Source of the DNA: Acidobacteria bacterium 28-9
Lineage (GTDB): Bacteria; Acidobacteriota; Blastocatellia; Pyrinomonadales; Pyrinomonadaceae
Assembly (NCBI GenBank): GCA_002050355.1
Contig: MWYY01000063.1
Span: 62,001-126,000, forward strand
Direction: 5' to 3'
Length of the DNA stretch: 64,000 bases
Of the stretch, positions 27,370 to 36,427 are shown piece by piece. A program made the position numbers and the translations under genes. The notes beneath the pieces were generated by a model that had not been told where the DNA came from, did not search any database, and saw nothing but the letters and a program-made list of their open reading frames with translations. Numbering within the stretch: position 1 is the first letter of the stretch; the number at the start of each line of letters is the position of its first letter.

Positions 27370-29328
27370 TTACCCGCCGACGTGAACATTCGGACGCTTG
27401 TCTGGATCTTCTTCAGCTTGCCGCAGAATTTCGCGCGTAACAGGCGCAGTGTCGCCTTCACCGAATAAGATATAACGCGCCAAATAAACAATCGGATTGC
27501 CTTCGCTCCAACCGAAATAAACGTGCGGAATTTTTCCGGTTTTGTCGCGCAAATTTAAAAGTAACGCGGCAATCGCATTTGGCACAGCCGGACTATGCGT
27601 CCGCAAAATGCGATAGCCTTCGACATCGACGCCTTGAATGCATAACCTTCCCTTAAACTCCGAAGCATCGCCAGGGGTTACCTCGTAAAAAAGAATCGGG
27701 TCGCTTGACGGAATGTTATTATCAGACCGTTTTTCAAGTTCCTTAAAACGGTATTCTTCAACATCGCCGGATTCACGCCGATTCGTTATGATGCAGATTT
27801 TGCCTTTCGATATATCGTCAATAAACTCCTGCGCTTTTGTATCGAACTCGATTTTGTCAATTCGCACTTCAGTCGAACGCAAGGCGCGTGAAAGGAAAGA
27901 GACAAAGATAATAGACCCGATGAAAATCAAGGAGATTTTCAAGCCTTCCGGTCGCTGGACGATATTAACCCCAAGCGTATAAACGAAAATCAGCGAGATT
28001 ATCAAAAAAAGCCATTTTGCCCCTTGTTTTTTGCGCCAGGCGGAAATCGCAACGGCAATCGCGGCACTCGTCATCAACGCCAAAACGCCCGTCGCATAAA
28101 CTCCGGCTTGGTCGTCAACGTCAGCTTTAAAGATTACCGTCACGGCAAAACAAATCAAAGTAAAAACAATAACGAGCGGACGAGTTGCCCGCGACCACTC
28201 GGGAGCCATCCCATAACGAGGCAAGTAGCGCGGCACGATATTTAAAAGTCCGGCTAGAGCGGACGCGCCGGCAAACCACAAAATAGCAACAGTGCTGAGG
28301 TCATAGACCGTGCCGATAGCATCGCCCAAATACAAATGCGCCAAATAAGCTAAAGCTCGTCCGTTGGCTTTGCCGATTTCCTGAACAGTCGCGCCGCTCG
28401 CGTCAGTAATCGCCGGACGAAATTCTTCCGCCGGAATCAAAACCGTCGTGGCGATGCTGCTCGCAATCAGCATAAAGCTCATTATGATAGCGGCGGTAGC
28501 CAGCAATTTTCGTGTGTTTGTTATACGGTTCGGATTTTTGACGAGCGGCATTACGACGACACCGGTTTCAAAACCGGAAAGCCCCAAAGCGAGTTTCGGG
28601 AAAACGATTAAAGCCAGCGCAACCATCATCAGCGGATTGGCGTTTGCTCCCGGGTAATTATAAAGCGCGTCCTTCCACGCCGTTAACGTTTCCGGGCGCA
28701 TCGCAATTTCATACAAAGCGCGACCGATGACAACAACATTTAAAACCAAATAAACCGCGACGATAACGACCGCCACGCCGATAGCTTCCTTAAAGCCTTT
28801 GAGAAAAACCGCGCCGAGCAGCGCAATAAAAAATAGAGTTACTAGAATCGGATGTTCGAGAAAATGTAAATGCTCGTGGACGAATGGATTTTCTAAAACG
28901 TGCGCGGTAGCGTCGGCGGCTGACAGCGTTATCGTAATAATAAATCCGGTAGTCGCAAAGCCGAGCAAAGCCAGAACGAAAAATTTTCCCTTCCAGCGCG
29001 AAAGCAGATTTTCAAGCATCGAAATCGAGCCGTCGCCGTGCGGACTCTCTGCCGCAACACGGTTATACATCGGCAATGCGCCGAACAGCGTTATCAGTAC
29101 CAAAATTAAGGTCGCAATCGGGGAAAGCGCACCGGCAGCGAGAAAAGCGATTCCCGGCTGATAGCCGAGCGTCGAAAAATAATCAACGCCCGTCAGACAC
29201 ATCACCTTCCACCAATGATGCGTGTGATGTTGCCCTTCCTTTTCGTGCGGACCTTCCATTTCCTGAACGCCCTGATAAAGCCAATTTTTGAGCCAGCTTC
29301 TTGTCGGAGTTTGTTTAACTTGTTCCAT
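27370..29328 (-). CDS. KimA-like potassium transporter paralogue (APC superfamily)
   Basis: This 652-residue protein is a clear tandem duplicate of the following gene: the N-terminal [50 protein letters not shown] and the terminal RPNVHVGG are shared almost unchanged. Differences cluster in the loop near residues 230-250 and in the late helices. No c-di-AMP aptamer precedes it; instead a hairpin (29338-29373) ends 9 bases before the ATG. The pair may give one regulated and one unregulated K+ importer. Confidence 0.85.
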   Translation of the reverse strand: MEQVKQTPTRSWLKNWLYQGVQEMEGPHEKEGQHHTHHWWKVMCLTGVDYFSTLGYQPGIAFLAAGALSPIATLILVLITLFGALPMYNRVAAESPHGDGSISMLENLLSRWKGKFFVLALLGFATTGFIITITLSAADATAHVLENPFVHEHLHFLEHPILVTLFFIALLGAVFLKGFKEAIGVAVVIVAVYLVLNVVVIGRALYEIAMRPETLTAWKDALYNYPGANANPLMMVALALIVFPKLALGLSGFETGVVVMPLVKNPNRITNTRKLLATAAIIMSFMLIASSIATTVLIPAEEFRPAITDASGATVQEIGKANGRALAYLAHLYLGDAIGTVYDLSTVAILWFAGASALAGLLNIVPRYLPRYGMAPEWSRATRPLVIVFTLICFAVTVIFKADVDDQAGVYATGVLALMTSAAIAVAISAWRKKQGAKWLFLIISLIFVYTLGVNIVQRPEGLKISLIFIGSIIFVSFLSRALRSTEVRIDKIEFDTKAQEFIDDISKGKICIITNRRESGDVEEYRFKELEKRSDNNIPSSDPILFYEVTPGDASEFKGRLCIQGVDVEGYRILRTHSPAVPNAIAALLLNLRDKTGKIPHVYFGWSEGNPIVYLARYILFGEGDTAPVTREILRQAEEDPDKRPNVHVGG

Positions 29329-29337
29329 AAAAGGATT

Positions 29338-29373
29338 AAAGACCGTCAGATGGTTAAATATCTGCGGTCTTTT
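29338..29373 (-). promoter_or_regulatory. Hairpin directly ahead of the second kimA-like gene
   Basis: AAAGACCG-CAGAT pairs with ATCTG-ACGGTCTTT around an ATTTAACC loop, with one bulged base. It ends 9 bases before the ATG, so it could mask the ribosome site. No clear Shine-Dalgarno sequence lies between it and the start. It could also terminate a plus-strand transcript, since TTTT follows on that side. Confidence 0.45.
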
Positions 29374-29554
29374 AATTCAATGAAGATAATTTTTATTTTT
29401 TCCTGCCACAGAATATAATGTCGGCTTTCCGTCTAATTTTTACCTCTGACAAAAAATAAATTTTACGCTTATTCAGTTTCAGGTCAAGCCTAAAATGGCT
29501 TCTGCATTATAATAACGCTTTCAAATTATTGAAATTTAAATAAATAGACTGCTT

Positions 29555-29650
29555 TAAAAATTTAAAAGGGCGACGTCTCCCACTCCGTCGCCCTTATGTC
29601 ACAAGTCCTCACCCCTTGTGACCGAATGTTCACCGGGGAGGTGAACATTT
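29555..29650 (-). ncRNA. Candidate small RNA made of three tandem perfect hairpins
   Basis: Three perfect stem-loops follow one another with 2-base spacers. Read on the minus strand they are 29649-29625 (10-bp stem, loop TCCCC), 29622-29598 (8-bp stem, loop GGGTGAGGA) and 29595-29566 (10-bp stem, loop GAGTGGGAGA), followed by TTTTAAATTTTT. A promoter-like pair upstream would start transcription at about the first base of the first hairpin. The last hairpin plus T-run can be a terminator and may also serve the protease gene upstream. Two loops expose GGA; the first loop could pair with either. No known family is recognised. Confidence 0.55.
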
Positions 29651-29654
29651 ATAG

Positions 29655-29682
29655 ATTATGCACACCGAAAAAGAAATTGCAA
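29655..29682 (-). promoter_or_regulatory. Promoter candidate for the three-hairpin RNA
   Basis: On the minus strand, TTGCAA (29682-29677) and CATAAT (29660-29655) are 16 bases apart. The predicted start, about 7 bases on, coincides with the 5' base of the first hairpin, which supports the pairing. Confidence 0.45.
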
Positions 29683-29707
29683 ATTAAAATTTAAAGTTTT
29701 TTCGCAT

Positions 29708-31039
29708 TTATTCGACGCTGGAAAATATGGAACTGCTCCACGGATTTTCAAAACTTTCAATCGTTAAACTGCCTGTTAAATAAGCGATTTCCTTATTTTT
29801 TGTTTGTAGGTAAAAACTGTATTCGCCGTTGGGAATTACACTGTTCACCTTTATCTCAAAACTGATAACCGAAATCTCCGAGCCGTAATCTAGTTTGTTA
29901 ATCGTATTTGGTGTAACCGTAAAATACGGTGAATTAAATCCGGGTGTAACTTTGTCGGCATCCAGATTTTTGCCGCCGACATAAATCATAAAAGATTTCC
30001 CACCGTTGAGCGGCACGGCAAGTTGAGAAATTTGTCCGTTAAAACCTACGTATTGAATATCGAAAGTTTTCGCAAGACTTTTTAATTTTTTTGTAAAATT
30101 CGTAGTTTTACCTCGGCTGATTTCAATTTCACCAAAAGTTTGCGCTGCAGTCGGATTTTTTCTTTCACTGGAATCCTGCGCATAAACCGAATACTTACCG
30201 CTCGATAAACCTTCGATACGGAAATTCCCAACCGAATTTGTTAAAACGCCGGCAATAACACGCCCGGTTTCTGTTTCTTCAATCCAGACTTGAATGTCTT
30301 TCGCCGCCTTTCCGCTTGCCGTAGATAGTTTCCCGTTGATGGAACCGCAGCAATTGGCATCAGAATTTTTTGCACCGTATAACGCTCGAATGCCGGAAAT
30401 ATCGTCTTCGGCTAAAGTTCTGGCATTAAAATTGTGCAAGCCGTATATTCCGTTTTTCCCTTGATGTTGAAACATTGTCGCACCCGCAATCGAAGAGTGT
30501 TCCAATCCGAGAAGATGCCCGATTTCATGTGTTAACGTCGCTTCTAAATCGAATGTTCCGATTGAACCGTCGGTCGAAAACTGCTCATAAGGATTGAGAA
30601 CAATATCGGCTTCGGTAATAAATCCGTTGCGGTCAAAAAATGTTCTGGTGCGGGCTGAAACTTCTTCCGTATCGCCGCTAAAAAGCAAAAGGTTTTCGGG
30701 AGTTTGTGCAATTGTCAGCAAACTTGCGCCGTCGCCGGATTTTCCTGAAGCGCTGATGGATTGTTTGTCCGCCGTAGTTATCTCAAACCGGACGTTTGCA
30801 GCCTTTTCCCACGTTTCAAAGCTTCTGCGAACAGCGCCTGCCACATCACTGCCCGTTTTTATATTCGGATTTTGTTTTGTCAGTGAATCGGAAAGAGTTA
30901 TAGGAATTGTCAAGGTTTTCCAATGCAGACGAATCGTGCTGCCTTCGTCGGCAAATTGCATAGAATAAGCCATTGTCGCCAATGTCAAAGACATCAGAGA
31001 TAACAAAAGAAAAAGAATCTTGACTAATTTAAGTATCAA
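29708..31039 (-). CDS. Exported metzincin-type zinc protease (matrixin-like)
   Basis: A 443-residue protein with an N-terminal signal or anchor (about 1-26). A matrixin-like catalytic domain carries the zinc motif HEIGHLLGLEHS, preceded by TLTHE and followed by the MFQ Met-turn candidate. A carboxypeptidase-regulatory-like beta-sandwich (GKLSTASGKAAKDIQVWIEE to SGKYSVYAQDSS) and another beta-rich domain form the C-terminal half. It is probably secreted and acts on protein outside the cell. It follows a 75-residue membrane protein by 2 bases. Confidence 0.85.
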   Translation of the reverse strand: MILKLVKILFLLLSLMSLTLATMAYSMQFADEGSTIRLHWKTLTIPITLSDSLTKQNPNIKTGSDVAGAVRRSFETWEKAANVRFEITTADKQSISASGKSGDGASLLTIAQTPENLLLFSGDTEEVSARTRTFFDRNGFITEADIVLNPYEQFSTDGSIGTFDLEATLTHEIGHLLGLEHSSIAGATMFQHQGKNGIYGLHNFNARTLAEDDISGIRALYGAKNSDANCCGSINGKLSTASGKAAKDIQVWIEETETGRVIAGVLTNSVGNFRIEGLSSGKYSVYAQDSSERKNPTAAQTFGEIEISRGKTTNFTKKLKSLAKTFDIQYVGFNGQISQLAVPLNGGKSFMIYVGGKNLDADKVTPGFNSPYFTVTPNTINKLDYGSEISVISFEIKVNSVIPNGEYSFYLQTKNKEIAYLTGSLTIESFENPWSSSIFSSVE

Positions 31040-31041
31040 AA

Positions 31042-31269
31042 TTAAATCCTGTCTTCGCCGCCGGTGTTAAAGCCCGCATTTTCCCTGCCAACTTTTTCCA
31101 AATCAGCGCGTCCGACAATTAGAAGCAATCCAACAAGAACAAGCGTTGCCAAAACATAAAGAAGAGCGATTTGTTCCAAATAAATCAACACGCCGATAAT
31201 AATGCCAACCGCCAGACACCAAAAAAGCGCAATTGTCCGGCGGCTAAATCTATTTTGAATCTGTGCCAT
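31042..31269 (-). CDS. Small two-helix membrane protein, 75 aa
   Basis: The start at 31269 gives a 75-residue protein with two hydrophobic segments (about 12-30 and 33-54) and a charged C-terminus. No family is recognised. Two bases separate it from the protease gene, so the two are likely cotranscribed. Confidence 0.65.
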   Translation of the reverse strand: MAQIQNRFSRRTIALFWCLAVGIIIGVLIYLEQIALLYVLATLVLVGLLLIVGRADLEKVGRENAGFNTGGEDRI

Positions 31270-31374
31270 AAAAATTTTTGAATTTCCTAATAAAAAGGTT
31301 GGACTTAATCCTTTATTAATAACAGATTTTTGAACTTTGAACAAACAAAAATCAAGTCTTACCGAAAAATTCTC

Positions 31375-32430
31375 TTAATCAACTATTCGCAAGGGCAAGT
31401 TTCCCGCCGTTCTTCCGCTTAAATCATTGACGTTTATAATCGGCGGAAATTTTCTCCTTTCACGTCCCGTCTGTGTTACCTCAACAATGTCAAAGGCTTG
31501 CAAAATTATATCTTCGGCTTGGTTTGCCTTTATCTTGTCCAAATCCGCTTCAATAATTTTTATCTCGCCGATTTTGCGGAAGATTGTAATTTTTTTCGCA
31601 TTCGCACCTTTTGATAAACCGCCCGCGCTGTCAATTGCGCGAGATAACGTAATCTGTGTGCGAAGCGGAATTTGTTTCGGCGTTCCGACTCCTCCGATAA
31701 CGTAAATCGGCTTGGCTTCCAAAACGGTTATCACATCGCCGCTCAAAATTTGCGGATTTGCTTCTTTTTTCCCCGACAGTAAATCGCTGATTTTGATATT
31801 GATATACTGCGTTTCGTCCCTTCTACTCGCCTGAGTAATTTTTTCGGTTTTTTCTACCGAAGCGGCTGGTGATTCGAGTGGTTTTGACATTTCCTTTTCA
31901 CAATTTATGTTTGGCGGACGAAGAATCTGAATTTCGCCGCTTACTTTATCCGTAAATCCACCGGAAACGATTATCAATTCATTCAGCCAAACTGGACGCT
32001 TTATTTGGAAGCGTTGATTCTTTTTGACCGCGCCGTAAAGAACCGAAACCGGACGATTGGAACGGTCAAGAATTCTGACGACAACTTTCGGTTCGCGCAA
32101 AATTTTGCCGTACGAGTTGATAATTGTCAAAGCAACACTCTCTTCGGTTTGGCAAAGGGCATAAATCGGATTTCCCGTAAAGTTTATGCCGCTTAAAAAA
32201 CCTTCGGGCGTGAGCGTTCCGCGCCAATCGTATTCGGTGCTGCCGACAACATCGACATCAATCAGATCACCCGAATGAATCAATTCTCTTTCTGATTTCT
32301 GGTCTTCGAGTGGAACATTTACTGAATTTACTTCAGGCGTCGGCGTTGCGGTTTGAGCCAAAATCGAGAGTTGAATAGAAATGACACAAAGAAAAATAAA
32401 CGAGAAATAATACTGCCGGTCATTTTTCAT
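31375..32430 (-). CDS. Polysaccharide export / SLBB domain protein (Wza-like)
   Basis: A 351-residue exported protein with a signal peptide (about 1-26, ending ILAQT). A Poly_export domain (LIHSGDLIDVDVVGSTEYDWRG to LREPKVVVRIL) is followed by two SLBB-type segments (VSVLYGAVKKNQRFQI; PIYVIGGVGTPKQIPL). Proteins of this type form the outer-membrane part of capsule or exopolysaccharide export. No glycosyltransferase or chain-length gene is adjacent, so its substrate pathway is unknown. Confidence 0.85.
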   Translation of the reverse strand: MKNDRQYYFSFIFLCVISIQLSILAQTATPTPEVNSVNVPLEDQKSERELIHSGDLIDVDVVGSTEYDWRGTLTPEGFLSGINFTGNPIYALCQTEESVALTIINSYGKILREPKVVVRILDRSNRPVSVLYGAVKKNQRFQIKRPVWLNELIIVSGGFTDKVSGEIQILRPPNINCEKEMSKPLESPAASVEKTEKITQASRRDETQYINIKISDLLSGKKEANPQILSGDVITVLEAKPIYVIGGVGTPKQIPLRTQITLSRAIDSAGGLSKGANAKKITIFRKIGEIKIIEADLDKIKANQAEDIILQAFDIVEVTQTGRERRKFPPIINVNDLSGRTAGNLPLRIVD

Positions 32431-32447
32431 TAGTGCCTGAATACCAC

Positions 32448-32720
32448 CTAAAGCCTAACTTTTACTCTTTGTTCAGCCCGTTGTTTTCCATTGTTGTCCG
32501 GGAAATTATTTTCAATTTCCTCAACAGCCTTTGCTTCCGTCTTCCTCTTTCTCGTCGGTTTTGCCGAAACAGTTCCCGGAACGGCAAATCCTTTAAACTC
32601 CCAGTTGCAGCCATCACACAATAGATTGTAGCGAAAAAGAAATTTCGACCAGAGAGGTGTTGGACGATATCCGCGCCTAATTCGTTTGCTATGACATCGC
32701 GGGCAAGTTTGACTTATCAT
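32448..32720 (-). CDS. Small C4 zinc-ribbon protein, 90 aa
   Basis: The N-terminal half holds CPRCHSKRIRRGYRP and CDGCNWEFKGF, a four-cysteine zinc ribbon. The rest is Lys/Glu-rich and probably disordered. The function is unknown. It lies between the export protein and the membrane protein below. Confidence 0.7.
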   Translation of the reverse strand: MISQTCPRCHSKRIRRGYRPTPLWSKFLFRYNLLCDGCNWEFKGFAVPGTVSAKPTRKRKTEAKAVEEIENNFPDNNGKQRAEQRVKVRL

Positions 32721-32754
32721 ATTTTTGTAATAAGGCTTTGTAAATTATTTTATT

Positions 32755-33735
32755 TTACTCGTTTTTATCAATCGTTTTTATTGAAATTTGACGTAATTTT
32801 ACAATTTCCGCATTTATTTTTTCGGTAATCAATTGCCGCTGCTCGTTTTGGTTATTTTCGCGCGCCAGGAAAAAAAGTGCGTCCTGATAATGATTTAACG
32901 CCCGTTTGTTATTGCCCTTGAAAACTGCTCGTTCGGCTTGTTCTATCAAGTGCGAAACTTTTATCGAAGTGAGAAATTCTTTTAAGGCTTGCTCGGATTC
33001 GATAAGCCGCCGGTCGTTCGGATAGAATTCCGAAGCCGAATTCAAAATTGTTAAAGCTCTCTGCGCAACTTCCAGCTTATCTGATATTTTAACACGAATT
33101 TTAGATTCCTGAGTTAAATACCTCGATTCATTTTGCGCCCAGGACATTAAATGAAAATAGTGCAGTTTTTGAACGATTTCTTTTCCCCGTCGCAAGGCGG
33201 CAAGACGCGGCGAACCGACACCGACCGTTTCCATCTGTTGCTTGTTCAGCGAAAGATAATCGTTGCACATCTCGAACACTTCGAGATGACCTTCGGAAAC
33301 CTTCCCCAAAACTCGTGCCGCATCCGATTTTTGCTGAATTTCCTTGACAATAAAAGCATGTTTCTCCAGAGACAGCTTGTTGTAAACTGCATTTACGTCG
33401 GTTTGCAAAGAAATGCTCTTTAAGTTTTCGTCAAGTCTTCTTTGCGTCAGTAAATACCGTTTTTGCGCTCGTCTGAGAACGATTTCACGCAAAACGACCG
33501 CAGATGCCAAAACGCCGCTCGCCGCAATTCCAGACGCAATCCAGGGCGTGTCCTCTTCGGCGTCAAACAGAATTCCCCAGATGATAAAGAACAGAGCGAT
33601 AGCCGCCGCCGCCGTTAAAATATAATAATTCGTTGCGGGAAGCCAAAACGGACGCCGATGTTTATAAGGAGCGTATCCGATTTTTCCTTTTGAATATGTG
33701 TCCGTTTGATAATTGCGGGTTGGTCTTCTAGTCAA
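32755..33735 (-). CDS. Unknown membrane protein with a helical C-terminal domain, 326 aa
   Basis: Two hydrophobic helices near residues 36-52 and 66-82 follow a basic N-terminus. The remaining 240 residues are helical and partly coiled-coil, with a TPR-like pair near the end (LIEQAERAVFKGNNKRALNHYQDALFFLA). No family is recognised; it may scaffold proteins at the membrane. Confidence 0.7.
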   Translation of the reverse strand: MTRRPTRNYQTDTYSKGKIGYAPYKHRRPFWLPATNYYILTAAAAIALFFIIWGILFDAEEDTPWIASGIAASGVLASAVVLREIVLRRAQKRYLLTQRRLDENLKSISLQTDVNAVYNKLSLEKHAFIVKEIQQKSDAARVLGKVSEGHLEVFEMCNDYLSLNKQQMETVGVGSPRLAALRRGKEIVQKLHYFHLMSWAQNESRYLTQESKIRVKISDKLEVAQRALTILNSASEFYPNDRRLIESEQALKEFLTSIKVSHLIEQAERAVFKGNNKRALNHYQDALFFLARENNQNEQRQLITEKINAEIVKLRQISIKTIDKNE

Positions 33736-33842
33736 TTGCTGCTCCCAAAATTTATTTGTTCGATTTGTACGAGCTAAAAGCCGAAGATTATCTATAGTGA
33801 ATTTTTCTTTCTATGTTGTCAATAGAAAAGCGTTTTTGCCGG

Positions 33843-33868
33843 TTGACTCGCGCGTGTTCTGTTATAAT
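33843..33868 (+). promoter_or_regulatory. Extended -10 promoter before the 54-aa basic protein
   Basis: TATAAT (33863-33868) is preceded by TG one base earlier, and TTGACT (33843-33848) lies 14 bases upstream, a short spacer. Transcription would begin near 33875, only about four bases ahead of the ATG. Confidence 0.5.
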
Positions 33869-33878
33869 CCTTTGCGGA

Positions 33879-34043
33879 ATGAGCGGAAATAAAAAGAAAA
33901 AACCGGAGCGTCCGATTTTCGATGCGATTCGCAAACCCGTTGCGCCTCCGAGCCGGAAAATCGGGAAAGTCAAACCGGAAGAAAAAATTCACCCTTCGTT
34001 AAGAAAGATTAAACATAAGAAAAAGCAAGATTCTGAGAGCTGA
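33879..34043 (+). CDS. Small basic protein, 54 aa
   Basis: The product starts MSGNKKKKPERPIFDAIRKP and is about one third Lys/Arg, with several prolines. It is probably disordered and nucleic-acid or ribosome binding. A longer frame from 33813 would begin upstream of the promoter, so 33879 is preferred. No family is recognised. Confidence 0.55.
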   Translation: MSGNKKKKPERPIFDAIRKPVAPPSRKIGKVKPEEKIHPSLRKIKHKKKQDSES

Positions 34044-34118
34044 CAAGAAATTCGATAATAAAATTAATAGAATGGGAATCAGTTGCTTCGACCGCGCAAG
34101 TTTTTACGGATTATTCGG

Positions 34119-34898
34119 CTAAATCCATTTATATACCTTTCCGACTCGGAGGATTTGTAAATTCTCAATTTCCAATTCTTCAATTTGCCCGACAACTTCA
34201 CGAAAATACATCGGCTTGATATTGACGACGTAAATCGGACATCTTTCGCCTGTATATTTTTCAATTTCACGACTCAGAATTTTCGGCGTCAGATGATGCG
34301 AGTTGTGCGCAAGTTCTCTAAGTTCGTTTGGAAACGCGCATTCGATAAAAATAGCGTTTAAGTTTTTTTCCGTATTTATTACGCGCCAAAATTCGTCGGT
34401 TTCCGCTGTATCGCCAGTTACGGCAATTTTTGTTTTTCCGTCGGAAATAATGCACCCGACGGAAGGAACCTGGTGATTTACTTCAATTGGTTTGAAGGTT
34501 AGATTTTTTATGACAATTTCATTTCCGACCTCGAAAGCGCAATATTCCAAAACCGCGCCTTTTTTATTTTTAAGTTCGGAAAAATCCGGGTAAATCGACC
34601 AGTTGAAAATGTCGCGCTTCAGAATTTTTATAACATCGGCTGTCGCGTGAACCCGAATAGGTTCGTCTAAAGTTTCAAATAAATCGTCAATAAAAAGCGG
34701 CAAACCGGCTATATGGTCAAGATGCGCGTGCGTTAAAACGACATCGCGTATTTGTTTTTTCTGCCAGGGATTTGTTGCCATTGCGAGACTTCCGGCGTCA
34801 ACCGCAACCGAGTCGTCGATTACAAAACAAGATAAATGCTGGCGTTCGGAGGCAAAACCGTTTTCGTCGAAGGAGCTTGGCAGCAGTTGCAGTTTCAC
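34119..34898 (-). CDS. MBL-fold hydrolase, class II cyclic-nucleotide phosphodiesterase-like
   Basis: A 259-residue metallo-beta-lactamase-fold enzyme. The metal motif THAHLDHIAGLP (about residues 55-66) is followed by later ligands in AVTGDTAETDE and NSHHLTP. The GLPLFIDDLF insertion after the motif is typical of the class II cAMP phosphodiesterase branch. It would hydrolyse a cyclic nucleotide or a related phosphodiester; the substrate is unproven. Confidence 0.78.
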   Translation of the reverse strand: MKLQLLPSSFDENGFASERQHLSCFVIDDSVAVDAGSLAMATNPWQKKQIRDVVLTHAHLDHIAGLPLFIDDLFETLDEPIRVHATADVIKILKRDIFNWSIYPDFSELKNKKGAVLEYCAFEVGNEIVIKNLTFKPIEVNHQVPSVGCIISDGKTKIAVTGDTAETDEFWRVINTEKNLNAIFIECAFPNELRELAHNSHHLTPKILSREIEKYTGERCPIYVVNIKPMYFREVVGQIEELEIENLQILRVGKVYKWI

Positions 34899-34951
34899 TT
34901 ATAAATTAAAGTTCAATTCTTATCTAAAATTTAAAACCCGGAATTTGAAAT

Positions 34952-35713
34952 TCATCTGGCGCAGGTTTGAGCGCGTCCGCCGTCAATCTCGTAAGTTGCG
35001 CCGGTTATCCAAGACGCTTTTTCCGAAGCCAAAAAGTAAATCAATTCGGCGACTTCGCTTGTCTGACCGACTCGTCCAAGCGGATGTGTTGTTTTTGAAT
35101 GTTCCAGAAATGCTTGATATTTTTCTTCTTCCATTCCGCCTCGTCGATGAATATTTGTTACGACAACGCCCGGATTTACCGCATTAACGCGAATGCCTTG
35201 CGGCGCAAGTTCGAGCGCCGAGCATCTAGTCAACTGGTCAGTCGCCGCTTTTGAAACGCAATATGCCAGAACATTAGGAAACGCGCGAAGTCCGGTAACG
35301 CTCGAAACATTAACGATATTTCCTTTTGTTTTCTCAAGCAGCGGAACGCTCCTCTGCATCATATAAAACACCGCGCGCAAATTTATATTCATCATTTTGT
35401 CCCAATCGTTGAGCGATGTCTGTTCGATTGAGCCGTTTTTGATAATTCCCGCCGCATTTAACAAAACATCCGCTTGACCGAAATTTTCGTTCATAAAGTC
35501 AAAAAATTTTTCGACCTGCACAGTTTCGCCAATATCGGCAAGATATGTTTCGATTTTTCCGCCCTTCTCCTGCGCCTCCGCGCGTACAGCGTTTAATTCC
35601 TTTTCATTTCTGCCAAGTGCAACGACAGTCGCACCGTTTTGTGCAAAAAGCAAACTCGCCGCACGTCCGATTCCACTGCTTGCACCTGTAACAATTGCTA
35701 CTTTTTCTTTCAT
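34952..35713 (-). CDS. SDR family oxidoreductase
   Basis: A 253-residue short-chain dehydrogenase. It has the cofactor motif TGASSGIG near residues 10-17, NAAG near 87-90, catalytic Ser in NVSSVTG and YCVSK for Tyr/Lys, and ends with an ITGATYEIDGG segment. The start at 35713 gives the usual MKEKVAIVTG opening. The substrate is unknown; NADP preference is possible from GRNEKE after strand two. Confidence 0.92.
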   Translation of the reverse strand: MKEKVAIVTGASSGIGRAASLLFAQNGATVVALGRNEKELNAVRAEAQEKGGKIETYLADIGETVQVEKFFDFMNENFGQADVLLNAAGIIKNGSIEQTSLNDWDKMMNINLRAVFYMMQRSVPLLEKTKGNIVNVSSVTGLRAFPNVLAYCVSKAATDQLTRCSALELAPQGIRVNAVNPGVVVTNIHRRGGMEEEKYQAFLEHSKTTHPLGRVGQTSEVAELIYFLASEKASWITGATYEIDGGRAQTCAR

Positions 35714-35831
35714 ACGGGTTAAAGCTAAATTTATCAAAAATTGTTTTTTATGGAAAATCGTTGCTTGTATTTTATGATTTTAAAATACAAGCAACAATTT
35801 CACACAGTTAATAAAATTAATTTACAAAAAA

Positions 35832-35855
35832 AGGATAGCTTGAAAAAGCTATCCT
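35832..35855 (-). terminator. Rho-independent terminator after the 72-aa gene
   Basis: AGGATAGCTT and AAGCTATCCT pair around a four-base loop. On the minus strand the stem is followed by seven Ts, so it ends the small gene at 35898. Confidence 0.75.
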
Positions 35856-35897
35856 AAAATTCGGAGTTATTATCAAGAAGAAGAATTTATGAAAAAT

Positions 35898-36116
35898 TTA
35901 CACGCCGTCGGTTTGTCGATTACTCTGAAACAATATTTCCAGAGCCTGCCGGGTCTCTTCCCGACGACGTTGCTGAAAGTCGCTTACCCAATTTGTAACT
36001 GTTGAAACCATTTCGCGCGCTGCCGCTTGAGTTGTCTTTTCTTCAATCAAAATAGGCGCTTGAACATCTTTGTTGGCGTCTTTTTTAATAACTTTTATTT
36101 TTGGTCTCGCTGACAT
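35898..36116 (-). CDS. Small hypothetical protein, 72 aa
   Basis: A charged helical protein (KIKVIKKDANKDVQAPILIE, then an amphipathic helix to the end). No family is recognised. It has its own terminator downstream, and its reading frame has codon use like its neighbours. Confidence 0.6.
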   Translation of the reverse strand: MSARPKIKVIKKDANKDVQAPILIEEKTTQAAAREMVSTVTNWVSDFQQRRREETRQALEILFQSNRQTDGV

Positions 36117-36427
36117 TGTTGCCTTTTCCCCTTGTATTAATCTGATACCTTTTGGTTTGATTAGTGTAATCGTTTTGCCTTTAAAGCAACTTTGATTCCA
36201 CCAAAACTGCTCTCGAGTTTTTTTCCGCGCTATCTTTTTCTATTACTTTGCAATCTGCAAATTCTAAATAAAAAGTTTTGCGCTTTGCCAAGTTTCTTAA
36301 ACGATTATCCTTTTTAGTTTGTTCCATTAATTTTTATTTTGCGCATAAATTTTCAGCTCAATAATTAATTTTCTATTTTTTTCAAACTCGCCTTTTAAGC
36401 TGGCATATCCGTTGCCCGAATAAATCA
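36117..36427. other. Intergenic region between divergent genes
   Basis: These 311 AT-rich bases separate the 72-residue gene and the next plus-strand gene. They must hold both promoters, but I cannot place convincing boxes, and I see no RNA gene or repeat. Confidence 0.45.
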
